64,000 nucleotides of DNA from Branchiibius cervicis (GTDB lineage: Bacteria; Actinomycetota; Actinomycetes; Actinomycetales; Dermatophilaceae). Made by a program: the position numbers and the translations under genes. Every line of letters begins with the position of its first letter. Positions within the stretch are counted from its first letter, which is position 1. The DNA lies in assembly GCF_042661605.1 (NCBI RefSeq), contig NZ_JBHSWJ010000002.1, forward strand, positions 2,480,001-2,544,000. The letters run 5' to 3'. Below the pieces are notes generated by a model. It had not been told where the DNA came from, ran no database searches, and saw only the letters and a program-made list of their open reading frames with translations. Shown piece after piece: positions 26,961 to 36,373 of the stretch.

Positions 26961-28123
26961 TGAACATCCCTCGTCGATCCTGGATCGTGGCCGCACCGGC
27001 CACCGTCAGCTTGTGCGCCCTTGCCCTCAGCGGCTGCGCCAGCACGTCGGCAGCCGGCTCCGGCGGCGCCACCGGCGGCGCGACGGGCACCTCCGGTGTG
27101 TCCGCCGCCAAAGCCACCTCGGCTGAGGATCTCGGCGGCATGGACGCGCTGGTCAAGGCGGCGAAGGCCGAAGGCCAGTTGAACGTCATCACGTTGCCCC
27201 GTGACTGGGCCAACTACGGCACGCTGATGGACAACTTCACCAAGAAGTACGGCATCAAGATCACCGACGCCAACCCCGACGGCTCCAGCGCCGATGAGAT
27301 CACCGCGATCAAGACCTTGAAGAGCCAGGCAACCGCACCCGACACGGTGGACATCGGTCAGGCTTTCGCCTTCAGCGGCACCAGCGAGGGGCTTTTCGCG
27401 CCGTACAAGGTGGCGACCTGGAACGACATCCCGGACAGCCTGAAGGACGCCGAAGGTCACTGGGTCAACGACTACGGCGGTTACGTCTCGATCGGCTGCG
27501 ACACCGCGAAAGTGACCACCTGCCCGAGCACGCTCGCGGCGCTGGACGACCCCGCCTACAAGAACAAGGTCGCGCTGAACGGCGACCCGACGAAGGCCAA
27601 TGCGGCGTTCAACGCCGTGTGGGCAACGTCGCTGGCCAAGGGCGGGTCGTTCGACAACATCCAGCCCGGCATCGACTTCTTCGGGAAGCTGAAGAAGGAC
27701 GGCATCTACGTCCCGGTGCAGGCGACCGCTGCGACCATCCAAAGTGGTGAGACCCCGATCGTGCTGGACTGGGACTACCTGAACGCGGCCAAGGCGGAGA
27801 AGGTCAGCACGTTCAAGACCGTGGTGCCGACGGACGCGAAACTACCCGGCTACTACGCCCAGGCGATCAGCGTCTACGCACCGCACCCGGCCGCCGCGCG
27901 CCTGTGGCAGGAATACCTCTTCAGCGTCGAGGGCCAGAACGGCTTCCTGCAGGGTTTCGCCCGTCCGGCAGCCATGACCGCCATGACCAAGGCCGGCACC
28001 ATTGACAGCGCCGCCGCGGCGAAGCTGCCCGAAGTCAGCGGGGACCCGGTCTTCCCGAGCCAGGACCAGGTCACCAAGGCCAAGGCCGCGTTGACGCAGA
28101 ACTGGTCAGCGGCAGTCAGCTGA
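26960..28123 (+). CDS. ABC importer substrate-binding lipoprotein (aminophosphonate type)
   Basis: 387 residues with a lipoprotein signal (LCALALSGC, lipidated Cys near residue 26), a Gly/Ala/Thr linker to about residue 55, then a type II periplasmic-binding fold: AKAEGQLNVITLPRDWANYG, PDTVDIGQAFAFSG, IQSGETPIVLDWDYLNA and AISVYAPHPAAARLWQEYLFS. It is related to iron and 2-aminoethylphosphonate binding proteins. Operon context with an FAD oxidase and phosphonatase-like HAD argues for aminophosphonates; polyamine or iron is less likely. Confidence 0.83.
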   Translation: MNIPRRSWIVAAPATVSLCALALSGCASTSAAGSGGATGGATGTSGVSAAKATSAEDLGGMDALVKAAKAEGQLNVITLPRDWANYGTLMDNFTKKYGIKITDANPDGSSADEITAIKTLKSQATAPDTVDIGQAFAFSGTSEGLFAPYKVATWNDIPDSLKDAEGHWVNDYGGYVSIGCDTAKVTTCPSTLAALDDPAYKNKVALNGDPTKANAAFNAVWATSLAKGGSFDNIQPGIDFFGKLKKDGIYVPVQATAATIQSGETPIVLDWDYLNAAKAEKVSTFKTVVPTDAKLPGYYAQAISVYAPHPAAARLWQEYLFSVEGQNGFLQGFARPAAMTAMTKAGTIDSAAAAKLPEVSGDPVFPSQDQVTKAKAALTQNWSAAVS

Positions 28124-28124
28124 C

Positions 28125-29063
28125 GTGACTGACTCCGACCTCACCGTTGCCGCGCCGGGCGTTTCGGACACCACGTCCGGCGCGCCCGGCGCGGTCGCGC
28201 CGTCCGGCGGTCGACGCGTGCGGGGACACGCGCTCTGGGGCATGGTGCCCTTCTTCGCGCTGATCGTGGTCTTCTTCATCCTGCCCACCGTGGTCCTGCT
28301 CTTCACCGCCTTCCAACCGGCCTCCGGTAGCGGCTTCACGATGCACAACGTGTCCACCTCGCTCCAGGGCGCCTATCGGACCGGCCTGATCAACAGCGCC
28401 AAGGTGTCCCTGATCGACGCCGTGCTGGCCGGCGTGCTCGGCCTCTTCCTGGCGCAGGCGATCGTGAGCAGCCGCAACCGACTCCTGAAGGAGCTCACAG
28501 CAACCGCCGCCGCGGTGCTCACCAACTTCGGCGGCCTGCCGCTGGCCTTCCTCTTCGTCGCGGCCATCGGCAACGCCGGCGTCGTCACGACACTGTTGGG
28601 CGACCACCTCGGAATCTCCCTGTCCGACCTGGGATTCGACCTCTACGGCATGAGCGGCGTCGTGGTGGTCTACCTCTACTTCCTCGTTCCTCTGATGGTG
28701 CTGGTGATCATCCCCAGCCTGGAGGGATTGCGGCCGCAATGGCGTGAGGCGGCGCTGAATCTGGGCGCGAACCGGTGGCAGTACTGGCGGCACGTCGCGA
28801 CACCTGTCCTGCTGCCCAGCTTTCTCGGCGCATTGGCGCTGCTCTTCTGCAGCGCGATCTCCGCCTATGCGACGGCAGCGGCATTGACCAATGGCACCCT
28901 GGCCCTGACACCGCTGCAGATCGCTGCTGTCCTGTCCGGCAACGTGTTGGCCGACCAGGCCAATGTCGGCGCCGCGCTCGCTCTCGATCTCATGGTGCTG
29001 ATCGTGCCCCTGACGGCGCTGTACCTCTTCCTACAGCGTCGCACGGCCAGGTGGCTGCAATGA
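28125..29063 (+). CDS. ABC transporter permease 1
   Basis: 312-residue inner-membrane component with about six helices. ALWGMVPFFALIVVFFILPTVVLLF opens the membrane part, and the EAA loop that contacts the ATPase reads WREAALNLGANRWQYWRHVATPVLLPS. It begins with GTG 2 bp after the binding-protein stop and overlaps permease 2 as ATGA. The Pro/Ala-rich first 35 residues are probably cytoplasmic. Confidence 0.85.
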   Translation: MTDSDLTVAAPGVSDTTSGAPGAVAPSGGRRVRGHALWGMVPFFALIVVFFILPTVVLLFTAFQPASGSGFTMHNVSTSLQGAYRTGLINSAKVSLIDAVLAGVLGLFLAQAIVSSRNRLLKELTATAAAVLTNFGGLPLAFLFVAAIGNAGVVTTLLGDHLGISLSDLGFDLYGMSGVVVVYLYFLVPLMVLVIIPSLEGLRPQWREAALNLGANRWQYWRHVATPVLLPSFLGALALLFCSAISAYATAAALTNGTLALTPLQIAAVLSGNVLADQANVGAALALDLMVLIVPLTALYLFLQRRTARWLQ

Positions 29064-29893
29064 CCGCGGTCACCCCCGGCCGGGTCCGGTCGTTACCCTG
29101 GGGCCGCTGGGTCGTCCTGCTACTCGCAGCGATCTACTTCATCGGTCCGCTCGCGGCCGCGTTCTGGTTCTCCATCCGCAACAGCCACGGTGTCGACTTC
29201 CAGGCATACACTGAAATCCCCTCAGCACCAGGACTTTTCGATGCTGTCCTGCTATCGCTGGAGATCTCGGCGGTCGCGGTGCTGGTCACCTTAGTCATCA
29301 TGGTGCCCACCATGCTGTTGCTCCATCTGCGGCTGCCTCGCCTGCGGCCGGTGGTGGAAATCCTCTGCCTGCTGCCCCTCGTGGTGCCCCCCATCGTGCT
29401 GGTCGTCGGCGTCGGCAAAGTGATCGCCTGGGGAAACACCACCGATACCGGCAGTGTCCGCTGGCAGGTCACCAACCAACTGCTGAACAGCCACCCGCCG
29501 TTCATCCTGCCGCTGCTCTACTTCGTGCTGGCGCTGCCCTTTACCTACCGGGCACTGGACGCCGGAATCCGCGCGGTACCTCTTGCGACGTACGTCGAGG
29601 CGGCGCAAGGACTGGGTGCCACCTGGTGGACGGTGTTGTGGCGGGTCGCGCTGCCAACCCTTCGCGGCAGTGTCGTGACCGCGGCGCTGCTGGCCTTCGC
29701 GCTCGCCTTCGGTGAGTTCACGGTGGCGAGCATCCTTCAGTACCAGCCGTTCACCGTGTGGCTGCTGCAGTTCAACAACACCGACGGCCGCCTCACGACC
29801 GCCCTGTCGCTGATCAGCCTGGGCTTCACCTGGGTCCTGCTGATCGGCTTCTCGGTCGTGACGTCCGGCCGACAGAAAGGCACCACATCATGA
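29060..29893 (+). CDS. ABC transporter permease 2
   Basis: 277-residue partner permease. Hydrophobic segments include WVVLLLAAIYFIGPLAAAFWF, LLLHLRLPRLRPVVEILCLLPLVVPPIVLVVG and SLISLGFTWVLLIGFSVV. The EAA loop is YVEAAQGLGATWWTVLWRVALP. The start ATG overlaps permease 1 (ATGA) and its stop overlaps the ATPase start (ATGA). Confidence 0.85.
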   Translation: MTAVTPGRVRSLPWGRWVVLLLAAIYFIGPLAAAFWFSIRNSHGVDFQAYTEIPSAPGLFDAVLLSLEISAVAVLVTLVIMVPTMLLLHLRLPRLRPVVEILCLLPLVVPPIVLVVGVGKVIAWGNTTDTGSVRWQVTNQLLNSHPPFILPLLYFVLALPFTYRALDAGIRAVPLATYVEAAQGLGATWWTVLWRVALPTLRGSVVTAALLAFALAFGEFTVASILQYQPFTVWLLQFNNTDGRLTTALSLISLGFTWVLLIGFSVVTSGRQKGTTS

Positions 29894-30964
29894 GTACTGT
29901 GCCCCTCGCAGACGAGCCGGCGGGCGTGGACGTCGACTTCCGCGACGTACGCCGGGCGTTCCCCGGGACCGTCGCCCTCGACGGGCTGAATCTGCACATC
30001 CCCGGCGGTCAGTTGCTTGCGCTGTTGGGGCCCTCCGGGTGCGGCAAGACCACGGCCCTGCGTCTCTTGGCCGGATTCGACTCACCGGACGCCGGCACCA
30101 TCAGCGTCGGCGGCCGCGACGTGCGCGGGCTACCGCCCAATCAGCGCGACATGGGGATGGTGTTCCAGGCGTACAGCCTCTTCCCCACGATGACTGCTCG
30201 CGACAACGTGGGTTTCGGGCTGCGGATGCGACGTCACGACTCGGGTAAGCGGTCCCGGCGGGCCACCGAACTACTCGACCTGGTGGGACTGTCCGAACAC
30301 CTCGACAAGTACCCACACCAGTTGTCGGGGGTCAGCAGCAGCGGGTCGCCTTGGCCCGGGCGTTGGCGATCCGGCCGCGGGTGCTCCTGCTTGACGAGCC
30401 TCTGTCGGCGCTGGACGCGAAGGTGCGCGAGCAACTGCGCGATGAGATCCGCCGACTTCAGATCGAGCTCGGTGTCACGACGCTCTTCGTCACCCACGAC
30501 CAGGAAGAGGCGTTGTCCATGGCCGATCAGGTCGGGGTGATGCGCGCCGGCCGACTGGAGCAGATCGCCGCGCCGCAGCGGCTCTACGACGAGCCGGCGA
30601 CAGCCTTCGTGGCGACCTTCGTGGGCACGATGAATCGCCTCGAAGGGATCATGGTCGACGGCGCATCAGTGCGGATCGGTGACCAGACGCTGCCGGTCCG
30701 GGGCGCTGCGCCGGGCGGAGCAGGGACGGCTGTCGAAGTGTTGGTGCGCCCGGAGGCGATACGCATACGCCCGGATTCGGACGGTGACTGGGAGGTCTTC
30801 GTTGCCACGTTCCGGGGGCGACCACCCGTCTTCTGGTGCGCTCTCGCGAGCAGTCCGCGCTGGCGGACGTGCCCTCGGAGGTGGCGTCGTCCTATCCGCC
30901 CGGAGCCCGGTGCTCGATCAGCCTGCCCGACAGTCCGGCGCTGGTGGCACCGCCCCAGGCGTAG
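29890..30964 (+). CDS. ABC transporter ATP-binding protein (two frameshifts)
   Basis: About 358 residues after repair, the normal length for this importer class. Walker A GPSGCGKTT (residues about 45-53), Q-loop FQAYSLFP, signature LSGGQQQRVALARAL, Walker B LLLDEPLSALD, H-loop VTHDQEEAL, then a C-terminal TOBE region. The frame breaks inside the signature at the G-run 30327-30331 and again at the G-run 30814-30818. One extra G at each gives the expected protein, ending at TAG 30962-30964 just before the convergent DUF3039 gene. Both look like sequencing errors. Confidence 0.85.
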
Positions 30965-30977
30965 CGTTGCGAGGACC

Positions 30978-31301
30978 TCAGTCCTCGCCGTCCTGCGGCG
31001 CGCGCAGCCCTTCGTAGATCTCTTTGCAGGTCGGGCAGATCGGGAATCTCTCCGGGTCACGGTTGGGGATCCATTTCTTGCCGCACAGCGCCGTCACGGC
31101 CTCACCGGAAAGCGCTGACTCCAGGATTTTCTCCTTGCGCACATAATGCGCGAAGCGCTCGTGGTCGCCGGGCTCCCAGGTTTGCTCCTGCACCTCCTCG
31201 CGCTCCAGGACGCTCGTGGTGGTCCGCGGACCTTCGGGCGCCGCCTGCGGAGCGGTCTGCGGTGCGCCCGGCGCGGTGGGCTCGTCAAGCGGGGTGCTCA
31301 T
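30978..31301 (-). CDS. DUF3039 zinc-ribbon-like protein
   Basis: 107 residues. A Pro/Ala-rich N-terminus is followed by the conserved DUF3039 core: HERFAHYVRKEKILESALSG, ALCGKKWIPNRDPERFPICPTCKEIYEGL. The single Cys and the CPTC pair could bind a metal. Restricted to actinobacteria; function unknown. Confidence 0.85.
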   Translation of the reverse strand: MSTPLDEPTAPGAPQTAPQAAPEGPRTTTSVLEREEVQEQTWEPGDHERFAHYVRKEKILESALSGEAVTALCGKKWIPNRDPERFPICPTCKEIYEGLRAPQDGED

Positions 31302-31339
31302 ACGTCAAGAGTACGGGGTGCGACGTCGCATAATGAGGT

Positions 31340-31966
31340 GTGGATCCGTTGACCGGCAGGCTGTTGATCGCCGTACCGCGGGTGCGGCACGAGCAGTTGC
31401 CGGCCGTGGGCGCGGGCGACGACGGCCTCCTACACGTCGATCCGATCACGGAGATCGACCAGGACAACGTATTCGAGCGCTCCGTGGTGCTCATCCTGCA
31501 CCACGACCACGAAGGTGCCCACGGACTGATCCTCAACCGGCCGCTGGCCGCAGAGGTCGATGCGGTGCTGCCCGGCTGGCAGGACCACGTCACCGCCCCT
31601 GACACGATCTTCCAGGGCGGGCCGGTCTCGTTGGACACCGCGCTCGGCCTGGTGGCGATCCCCGGTGACGACGAATCGATCGGCATCAAAAGGCTTTTCG
31701 GCGATGTCGCCTTGGTCGACCTCGACGCCCCGCCGGCGGTGGTGATGCCGGAGGTGGGCGCGTTGCGGATCTTCGCCGGGTACGCCGGGTGGGAGCCCGA
31801 GCAGCTCGAGGACGAGATCGAGGCGGGTGCGTGGTACGTCGTGGACGCTCATACCGACGATGCCTTCACCACCCGTCCGCACGAGTTGTGGTCGCAGGTT
31901 GCGCGCCGTCAGCGCAACACGATCGCCTTCGTCTCCAGTTTCCCAGGCGACCCGGGTCTGAACTGA
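31340..31966 (+). CDS. YqgE/AlgH family protein
   Basis: 208 residues of DUF179. GRLLIAVPRV at the N-terminus, FERSVVLILHHDHEGAHGLILNRPL, IFQGGPVSLDTALGL, and LRIFAGYAGWEPEQLEDEIEAGAWYVVDA are all family landmarks. Despite an old link with alginate regulation, the molecular role is unknown. The GTG start lies 38 bp from the divergent DUF3039 gene. A strong terminator follows. Confidence 0.88.
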   Translation: MDPLTGRLLIAVPRVRHEQLPAVGAGDDGLLHVDPITEIDQDNVFERSVVLILHHDHEGAHGLILNRPLAAEVDAVLPGWQDHVTAPDTIFQGGPVSLDTALGLVAIPGDDESIGIKRLFGDVALVDLDAPPAVVMPEVGALRIFAGYAGWEPEQLEDEIEAGAWYVVDAHTDDAFTTRPHELWSQVARRQRNTIAFVSSFPGDPGLN

Positions 31967-31995
31967 ACGCTCGGGCCACGGACCCGCTGCACGCA

Positions 31996-32031
31996 TGAAG
32001 GGCCGACCCGGTCGCCCGGGTCGGCCCTTCA
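31996..32031. terminator. Bidirectional intrinsic terminator
   Basis: A perfect 16-bp stem, TGAAGGGCCGACCCGG with CCGGGTCGGCCCTTCA and a 4-nt loop, lies between the convergent yqgE and DEAD-box helicase genes. Confidence 0.75.
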
Positions 32032-32053
32032 TCGGTGGCGCAGGGGTGACCAA

Positions 32054-34054
32054 TCAGTCGCGGCCGGCGCGGCTGTAGCCGCGCTCGGAGCGACCGCCGC
32101 GACGATCGCCGCGGTAGTCACCGCGACCCTGACCGGGCCGGCGGGGGCCGCCGCGGTAGCCGCGCGGACCGCCACGGTGTCCTCGGTCGCGCTGTCCGGG
32201 CGGGGTCAGCAGGTCTTCCAGCGTGGACTGGCTGACGAAGTCGCCCGAGGGGCGGCTGCCACCGGCGGCGGCGATGATGTCATCGCCCGGACGGGCCTTG
32301 GTCAGCTGGATGCCGACACCCGCCTCGTCGAGCAGCCGTTGCACACCCTTGCGCTGGTGCGGCAGGGCCAGGGTCACGACGGTGCCGGCCTCGCCGGCAC
32401 GGGCGGTGCGCCCGGCGCGGTGCAGGTAGTCCTTGTGGTCGGCCGGCGGGTCGATCTGCAGGACCAGGCTGACGTCGTCGACGTGGATGCCGCGAGCGGC
32501 GACGTCGGTGGCGACGAGAACGGGGATACGACCGTCCTTGAACGCGCTCAGCACCTTGTTGCGCTGACCCTGGTTCAGCCCGCCGTGCAGCGCGGCGGCC
32601 ACGATGCCCTGCTCGCGCAGTTCGGTAGCGACACGGTCCGCGCCGAGCTTGGTGCGCACGAAGACGACCGTGCGACCGGAGCGGTTGGCGACCTCGGCGG
32701 TCACGACCTTCTTGTCGCGCGGCTCGATCAGCAACGCGTGGTGCTCCATGGTGGTGACCGACGCGGTGCCGTCGTCGGTCGAATGTGTCACCGGGTCGGT
32801 CAGGTAGCGGTCGACCACGGTGTCGATACCGCGGTCCAGAGTCGCCGAGAACAGCAGACGCTGACCGCCTTCGGGCACCAGGTCGAGGATTTCGGTGATC
32901 GCCTCGAGGAAGCCCATCTCGGCCATGTGGTCGGCCTCGTCCAGGATCGCGATCTGGACTGCGGACAAGTCGGCGGCGCCCCGGGCGATCAGGTCGCTCA
33001 GGCGGCCCGGGGTGGCAATCAGCAGATCGACACCCCGCGCGAGCGCGCTCAGTTGCGGCTCGTAAGGCATTCCGCCGGCGACCAGCTTGTGGTGCAGACC
33101 AGCCACGTGGACCAGCGGTTGCAGTGCATCGCTGACCTGCATGGCCAGTTCGCGGGTCGGCACGAGGACGATCGCACGCGGCTGATGCGGACGGGCCTTG
33201 GAACCCATCAACCGGGTCAGGGTCGGCAGCCCGAAGGCCAGGGTCTTGCCGGAACCGGTGCGACCACGGCCCAGCACATCGCGGCCGGCCAGGGCGTCCG
33301 GGATGGCCGCCTGCTGGATCGGGAAGGGCTGGGTGATGCCGTCACGAGCCAGTCGCTCGACGAGCACCTCAGGCAGCCCGAGGGCGGCGAATCCGTTGTC
33401 GGACATGTCAATCGGTTCCTGAATGCGGGCCGCGGTAGCGCGGGTGGTCGTGGTCTGCTGGGGGCGGGCGAAGGTGCGGCGTTGCGGACGCTCACCGTAG
33501 GACGATCGGTTGTCGTCGCGGCGGTCGTCGTAGCGGCGGTTGTCGTCGCGACGCTCACCGTAGGAGCGGTTGTCACGACGCTCGCCGTAGGAGCGGTTGT
33601 CACGACGCTCGCCGTACGAGCGGTTGTCGTCACGGCGGTTGTCGTACCGACGCTCGTCACTGCGCTTCGGCCGGTCGCCGTACGAGCGGTTGTCACGACG
33701 CTCGCCGTACGAGCGGTTGTCGTCACGGCGGTTGTCGTACCGACGCTCGTCACTGCGCTGCGGCCGGTCGCCGTAGGAACGGTTGTCACGACGCTCGCCG
33801 TAGGAGCGGTTGTCACGACGCTCGCCGTACGAGCGGTTCTCGGACCGACGGTCGTCACCGCGCTGCGGACGCGAGTCGGAACGGGAGGAGTCGTAGTCGT
33901 CGCGCCGGGAGCGGGGCTCGCGCTCCGGGCGTCGCGTGGTGTTCTTGGTGGAGGCGGCGTTCTTGCCCTTCTGGGCTGCGAGTTTCTGCTCGCGGGTCCA
34001 CCGCGGTTTCTTACCGGCCGATGTGGCGGCAGGCGTCGTCGAATGATGTGACAT
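32054..34054 (-). CDS. DEAD-box RNA helicase with repetitive RG/RD-rich N-terminus
   Basis: 666-residue ATP-dependent RNA helicase. The first 220 residues are a disordered Arg/Asp/Ser/Tyr-rich tract of repeats such as RRDNRSYGE. The core follows: Q-motif GITQPFPIQQAAIPDAL, motif I GRGRTGSGKT, LVPTRELAMQV, DEADHMAEMGF (motif II), FSAT (motif III), and HRAGRTARAGEAG (motif VI). A short RGG-like tail (RGGPRGYRGGPRRPGQGRG) ends the protein. Both termini would bind RNA. It probably acts in mRNA turnover, ribosome assembly or cold adaptation. About 190 bp of leader without a gene precedes the start. Confidence 0.9.
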   Translation of the reverse strand: MSHHSTTPAATSAGKKPRWTREQKLAAQKGKNAASTKNTTRRPEREPRSRRDDYDSSRSDSRPQRGDDRRSENRSYGERRDNRSYGERRDNRSYGDRPQRSDERRYDNRRDDNRSYGERRDNRSYGDRPKRSDERRYDNRRDDNRSYGERRDNRSYGERRDNRSYGERRDDNRRYDDRRDDNRSSYGERPQRRTFARPQQTTTTRATAARIQEPIDMSDNGFAALGLPEVLVERLARDGITQPFPIQQAAIPDALAGRDVLGRGRTGSGKTLAFGLPTLTRLMGSKARPHQPRAIVLVPTRELAMQVSDALQPLVHVAGLHHKLVAGGMPYEPQLSALARGVDLLIATPGRLSDLIARGAADLSAVQIAILDEADHMAEMGFLEAITEILDLVPEGGQRLLFSATLDRGIDTVVDRYLTDPVTHSTDDGTASVTTMEHHALLIEPRDKKVVTAEVANRSGRTVVFVRTKLGADRVATELREQGIVAAALHGGLNQGQRNKVLSAFKDGRIPVLVATDVAARGIHVDDVSLVLQIDPPADHKDYLHRAGRTARAGEAGTVVTLALPHQRKGVQRLLDEAGVGIQLTKARPGDDIIAAAGGSRPSGDFVSQSTLEDLLTPPGQRDRGHRGGPRGYRGGPRRPGQGRGDYRGDRRGGRSERGYSRAGRD
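33535..33840. repeat. In-frame 27-bp and 93-bp repeats in helicase N-terminus
   Basis: Within the helicase gene, copies of a 27-bp unit encoding NRSYGERRD recur. A 93-bp (31-codon) block beginning around 33620 is repeated about 93 bp further on, with a few substitutions. All units keep the reading frame, so copy-number change would alter only the length of the disordered tract. Confidence 0.7.
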
Positions 34055-34249
34055 GAGTGCGTTCCTTCACAGGTGGCAACTGGCGGGCGGTTCGTCCTGT
34101 CCGGATGACAGGCCGCCGGATCTCAGCGCTCACACAACGACCGGGATAGTGCCCGGCGTAAGAAGACTGACCTCAAGAACGCAAGATCGGATGTGACCAG
34201 TCTACCGGGTGGCAGACCGTGCTCATGACCACGCGCGACGTGAGTGCGC

Positions 34250-35659
34250 TCACTGCTCCCGGGCGGCGCGGCTGACCGCCGCGGCGACGATCTTGCTCAG
34301 ATCGGGGTGGAACACACTGGGGATGATGTAGGTGGGGTTCAACTGGTCGTCGGGGACCACACCGGCCAACGCGATTGCGGCGGCTTGCAACAGATCCTCG
34401 GTCACCTTGCTGGCCGCGGCGTCGAGCAACCCGCGGAAGATGCCCGGGAAGACCAGGACGTTGTTGATCTGGTTGGCGAAGTCGCTTCGCCCGGTAGCGA
34501 CGACTGCGGCGTACTGCGCGGCCTCGTCGGGGGCGACTTCCGGCACCGGGTTGGCCAGGGCGAAGACGATGGCGTCTTGGCCCATGGTCGAAATGTCGTG
34601 TCCGGTAAGGATGTTCGGGCCGGAGGCGCCAACGAAGACGTCCGCACCGGCCAGGGCGTCCTGCAGCGTGCCGCTCACACCGCGGGGGTTGGTATCGCGC
34701 GCCAGGGCCGCCAGTGAGGAGTTCTCCCCCGCCACGATGTCGGGGCGATCGGTACTCACGACGCCGTTGATGTCAGCGACGACGACGTCCCGCGCGCCTG
34801 CGTGCAGGAGCAGGCGAGTGATCGCCGTACCGGCCGCGCCGGCGCCGCACTGCACGATGCGCACGTCGGCCAGCTTCTTGTCGACGACCTTCAGTGCGTT
34901 GGTCAACGCGGCGAGGACGACTACGGCGGTGCCGTGCTGGTCGTCGTGGAAGACCGGGATGTCCAGTTCCTGACGCAGCCGGTGCTCGATCTCGAAGCAG
35001 CGCGGCGCGGAGATGTCCTCCAGGTTGATGCCGGCGAAAACCGGCGCGAGGGCTTTCACGGTGCGCACGATCTCGTCGGGGTCCTTGGTGTCCAGACAGA
35101 TCGGGAAGGCGTCGATGTCGGCGAAACGTTTGAACAGGGCGGCCTTGCCCTCCATGACCGGCATCGCGGCCAACGGGCCGATGTCACCCAGGCCCAGCAC
35201 CGCCGTACCGTCGGTCACCACCGCCACGGTGTTGCGTTTGATCGTCAGCCGGCGGGCGTTCTCCGGGTGCGCGGCGATGTCCATGCAGACCCGGGCCACG
35301 CCCGGGGTGTAGACCAGCGACAGGTCGTCGCGGTTGCGGATCGGGACCTTGGACTCGATGGACAGTTTGCCGCCCAGGTGCGCCAGGAAGGTGCGGTCGC
35401 TGACCTTGCCGATTTCGACCCCATCGATGTCGGCGATCATCGACACGATGTGATCGGCGTGCTGCGGATCGCGAGCCGCGATCGTGACGTCGACAGCCAT
35501 CCGGTTGGTCTCGGATGAGGTGACGTCCAGACCGGTGACCAGTCCCCCGGCCACATCGACCGTGCTGGTCAACTCGCTGACGGCCGTGGGCCGGGCGGGT
35601 AGCGAAAGACGAATGGTCACGGAGTTCGACACGGACGGCTGCACAGTCACGTACTTCAT
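34250..35659 (-). CDS. NAD(P)-dependent malic enzyme with N-terminal ACT-like domain
   Basis: 469 residues. The first 90 residues form an ACT-like regulatory domain (VTIRLSLPARPTAVSELTSTVDVAGG, DHIVSMIADIDGVEI). The catalytic part has SLVYTPGVARVCMDI (Tyr), VAVVTDGTAVLGLGDIGPLAAMPVMEGKAALFKRF (Lys), the metal-binding FHDDQHGTAVV, the Rossmann motif VQCGAGAAGTAI, and FALANPVPEV. It decarboxylates malate to pyruvate. Upstream is a divergent SIMPL gene, 50 bp away. Confidence 0.9.
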   Translation of the reverse strand: MKYVTVQPSVSNSVTIRLSLPARPTAVSELTSTVDVAGGLVTGLDVTSSETNRMAVDVTIAARDPQHADHIVSMIADIDGVEIGKVSDRTFLAHLGGKLSIESKVPIRNRDDLSLVYTPGVARVCMDIAAHPENARRLTIKRNTVAVVTDGTAVLGLGDIGPLAAMPVMEGKAALFKRFADIDAFPICLDTKDPDEIVRTVKALAPVFAGINLEDISAPRCFEIEHRLRQELDIPVFHDDQHGTAVVVLAALTNALKVVDKKLADVRIVQCGAGAAGTAITRLLLHAGARDVVVADINGVVSTDRPDIVAGENSSLAALARDTNPRGVSGTLQDALAGADVFVGASGPNILTGHDISTMGQDAIVFALANPVPEVAPDEAAQYAAVVATGRSDFANQINNVLVFPGIFRGLLDAAASKVTEDLLQAAAIALAGVVPDDQLNPTYIIPSVFHPDLSKIVAAAVSRAAREQ

Positions 35660-35709
35660 TGTGGCCCCTACTGCTGCGTAGACCAGAATCGATGTGCCAC
35701 GCTGCGCTT

Positions 35710-36342
35710 ATGACGACCGAGGAGTCCGCAACGTTGCGCGTGACCGGAACCGCCACCTGTGGCGCATCGCCCGACCGGGTCGAGCTTCGCCTCGGGGTGG
35801 AACACACCGCCGACAACGCGTCGGAGGCGCTGGACGCCGCGGCGACCAGCGCCCAGCGGCTGGTAGCCGCCGTCAAAGAGACAGGGGTGGCGGACCAGGA
35901 CGTCCAGACGGCGGGTCTGTCCCTGGACCGCGGCTGGGACTCGGAAAGGAACGTCCAGAGCGGGTACGTCGCTCGGCACCGGTTCTCGGTCCGTGCCGCT
36001 CTCGACACCTCGGGTGCCGTCATCTCTGCTGCCGCCGACGCCGCCGGCGACGATCTCCGCGTGGAGTCGGTCAGCCTGGCGATCAGTGAGACCGACCCGC
36101 TGCGCAGCCGCGCCCAGCGCGACGCCTTCGACGATGCCCGGTCCCAGGCGACGGAGTTGGCCCGCCTCGCGGGACGTGAGCTGGGTCCGGTGCTGGCCAT
36201 CGACACCTCGCCTGCGAGCGGACCCATCCCGTTGCAACCGAAGGCAATGCGGATGATGGCGATGGACGCGGCCGGCCCTGTCATCGAGGGCGGGGAGTTC
36301 GCGGTGACGGCGACGATCGTGGTGGTCTACGAACTCGTCTGA
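35710..36342 (+). CDS. SIMPL domain (DUF541) protein
   Basis: 210 residues with LRVTGTATCGASPDRVELRLGVEH at the start, repeats of Ala-rich helices, and the closing GEFAVTATIVVVYELV typical of SIMPL proteins. No signal peptide is obvious, so it is probably cytoplasmic. Related proteins are linked to oxidative stress or signalling; function here unknown. Confidence 0.8.
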   Translation: MTTEESATLRVTGTATCGASPDRVELRLGVEHTADNASEALDAAATSAQRLVAAVKETGVADQDVQTAGLSLDRGWDSERNVQSGYVARHRFSVRAALDTSGAVISAAADAAGDDLRVESVSLAISETDPLRSRAQRDAFDDARSQATELARLAGRELGPVLAIDTSPASGPIPLQPKAMRMMAMDAAGPVIEGGEFAVTATIVVVYELV

Positions 36343-36373
36343 GCCGCAACTGGTGTGACGCGCCTGCGTGTAG

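Noticed and set aside
33535..33840. Regular repeats suggesting a CRISPR array
   Set aside because: Repeats are in-frame, adjacent without unique spacers and encode the helicase tail.
32177..34051. A 624-codon open frame antisense to the DEAD-box helicase, rich in Val/Thr
   Set aside because: It mirrors the helicase codon by codon, has no domain, and arises from high GC and the repeat tract; the helicase shows all catalytic motifs.
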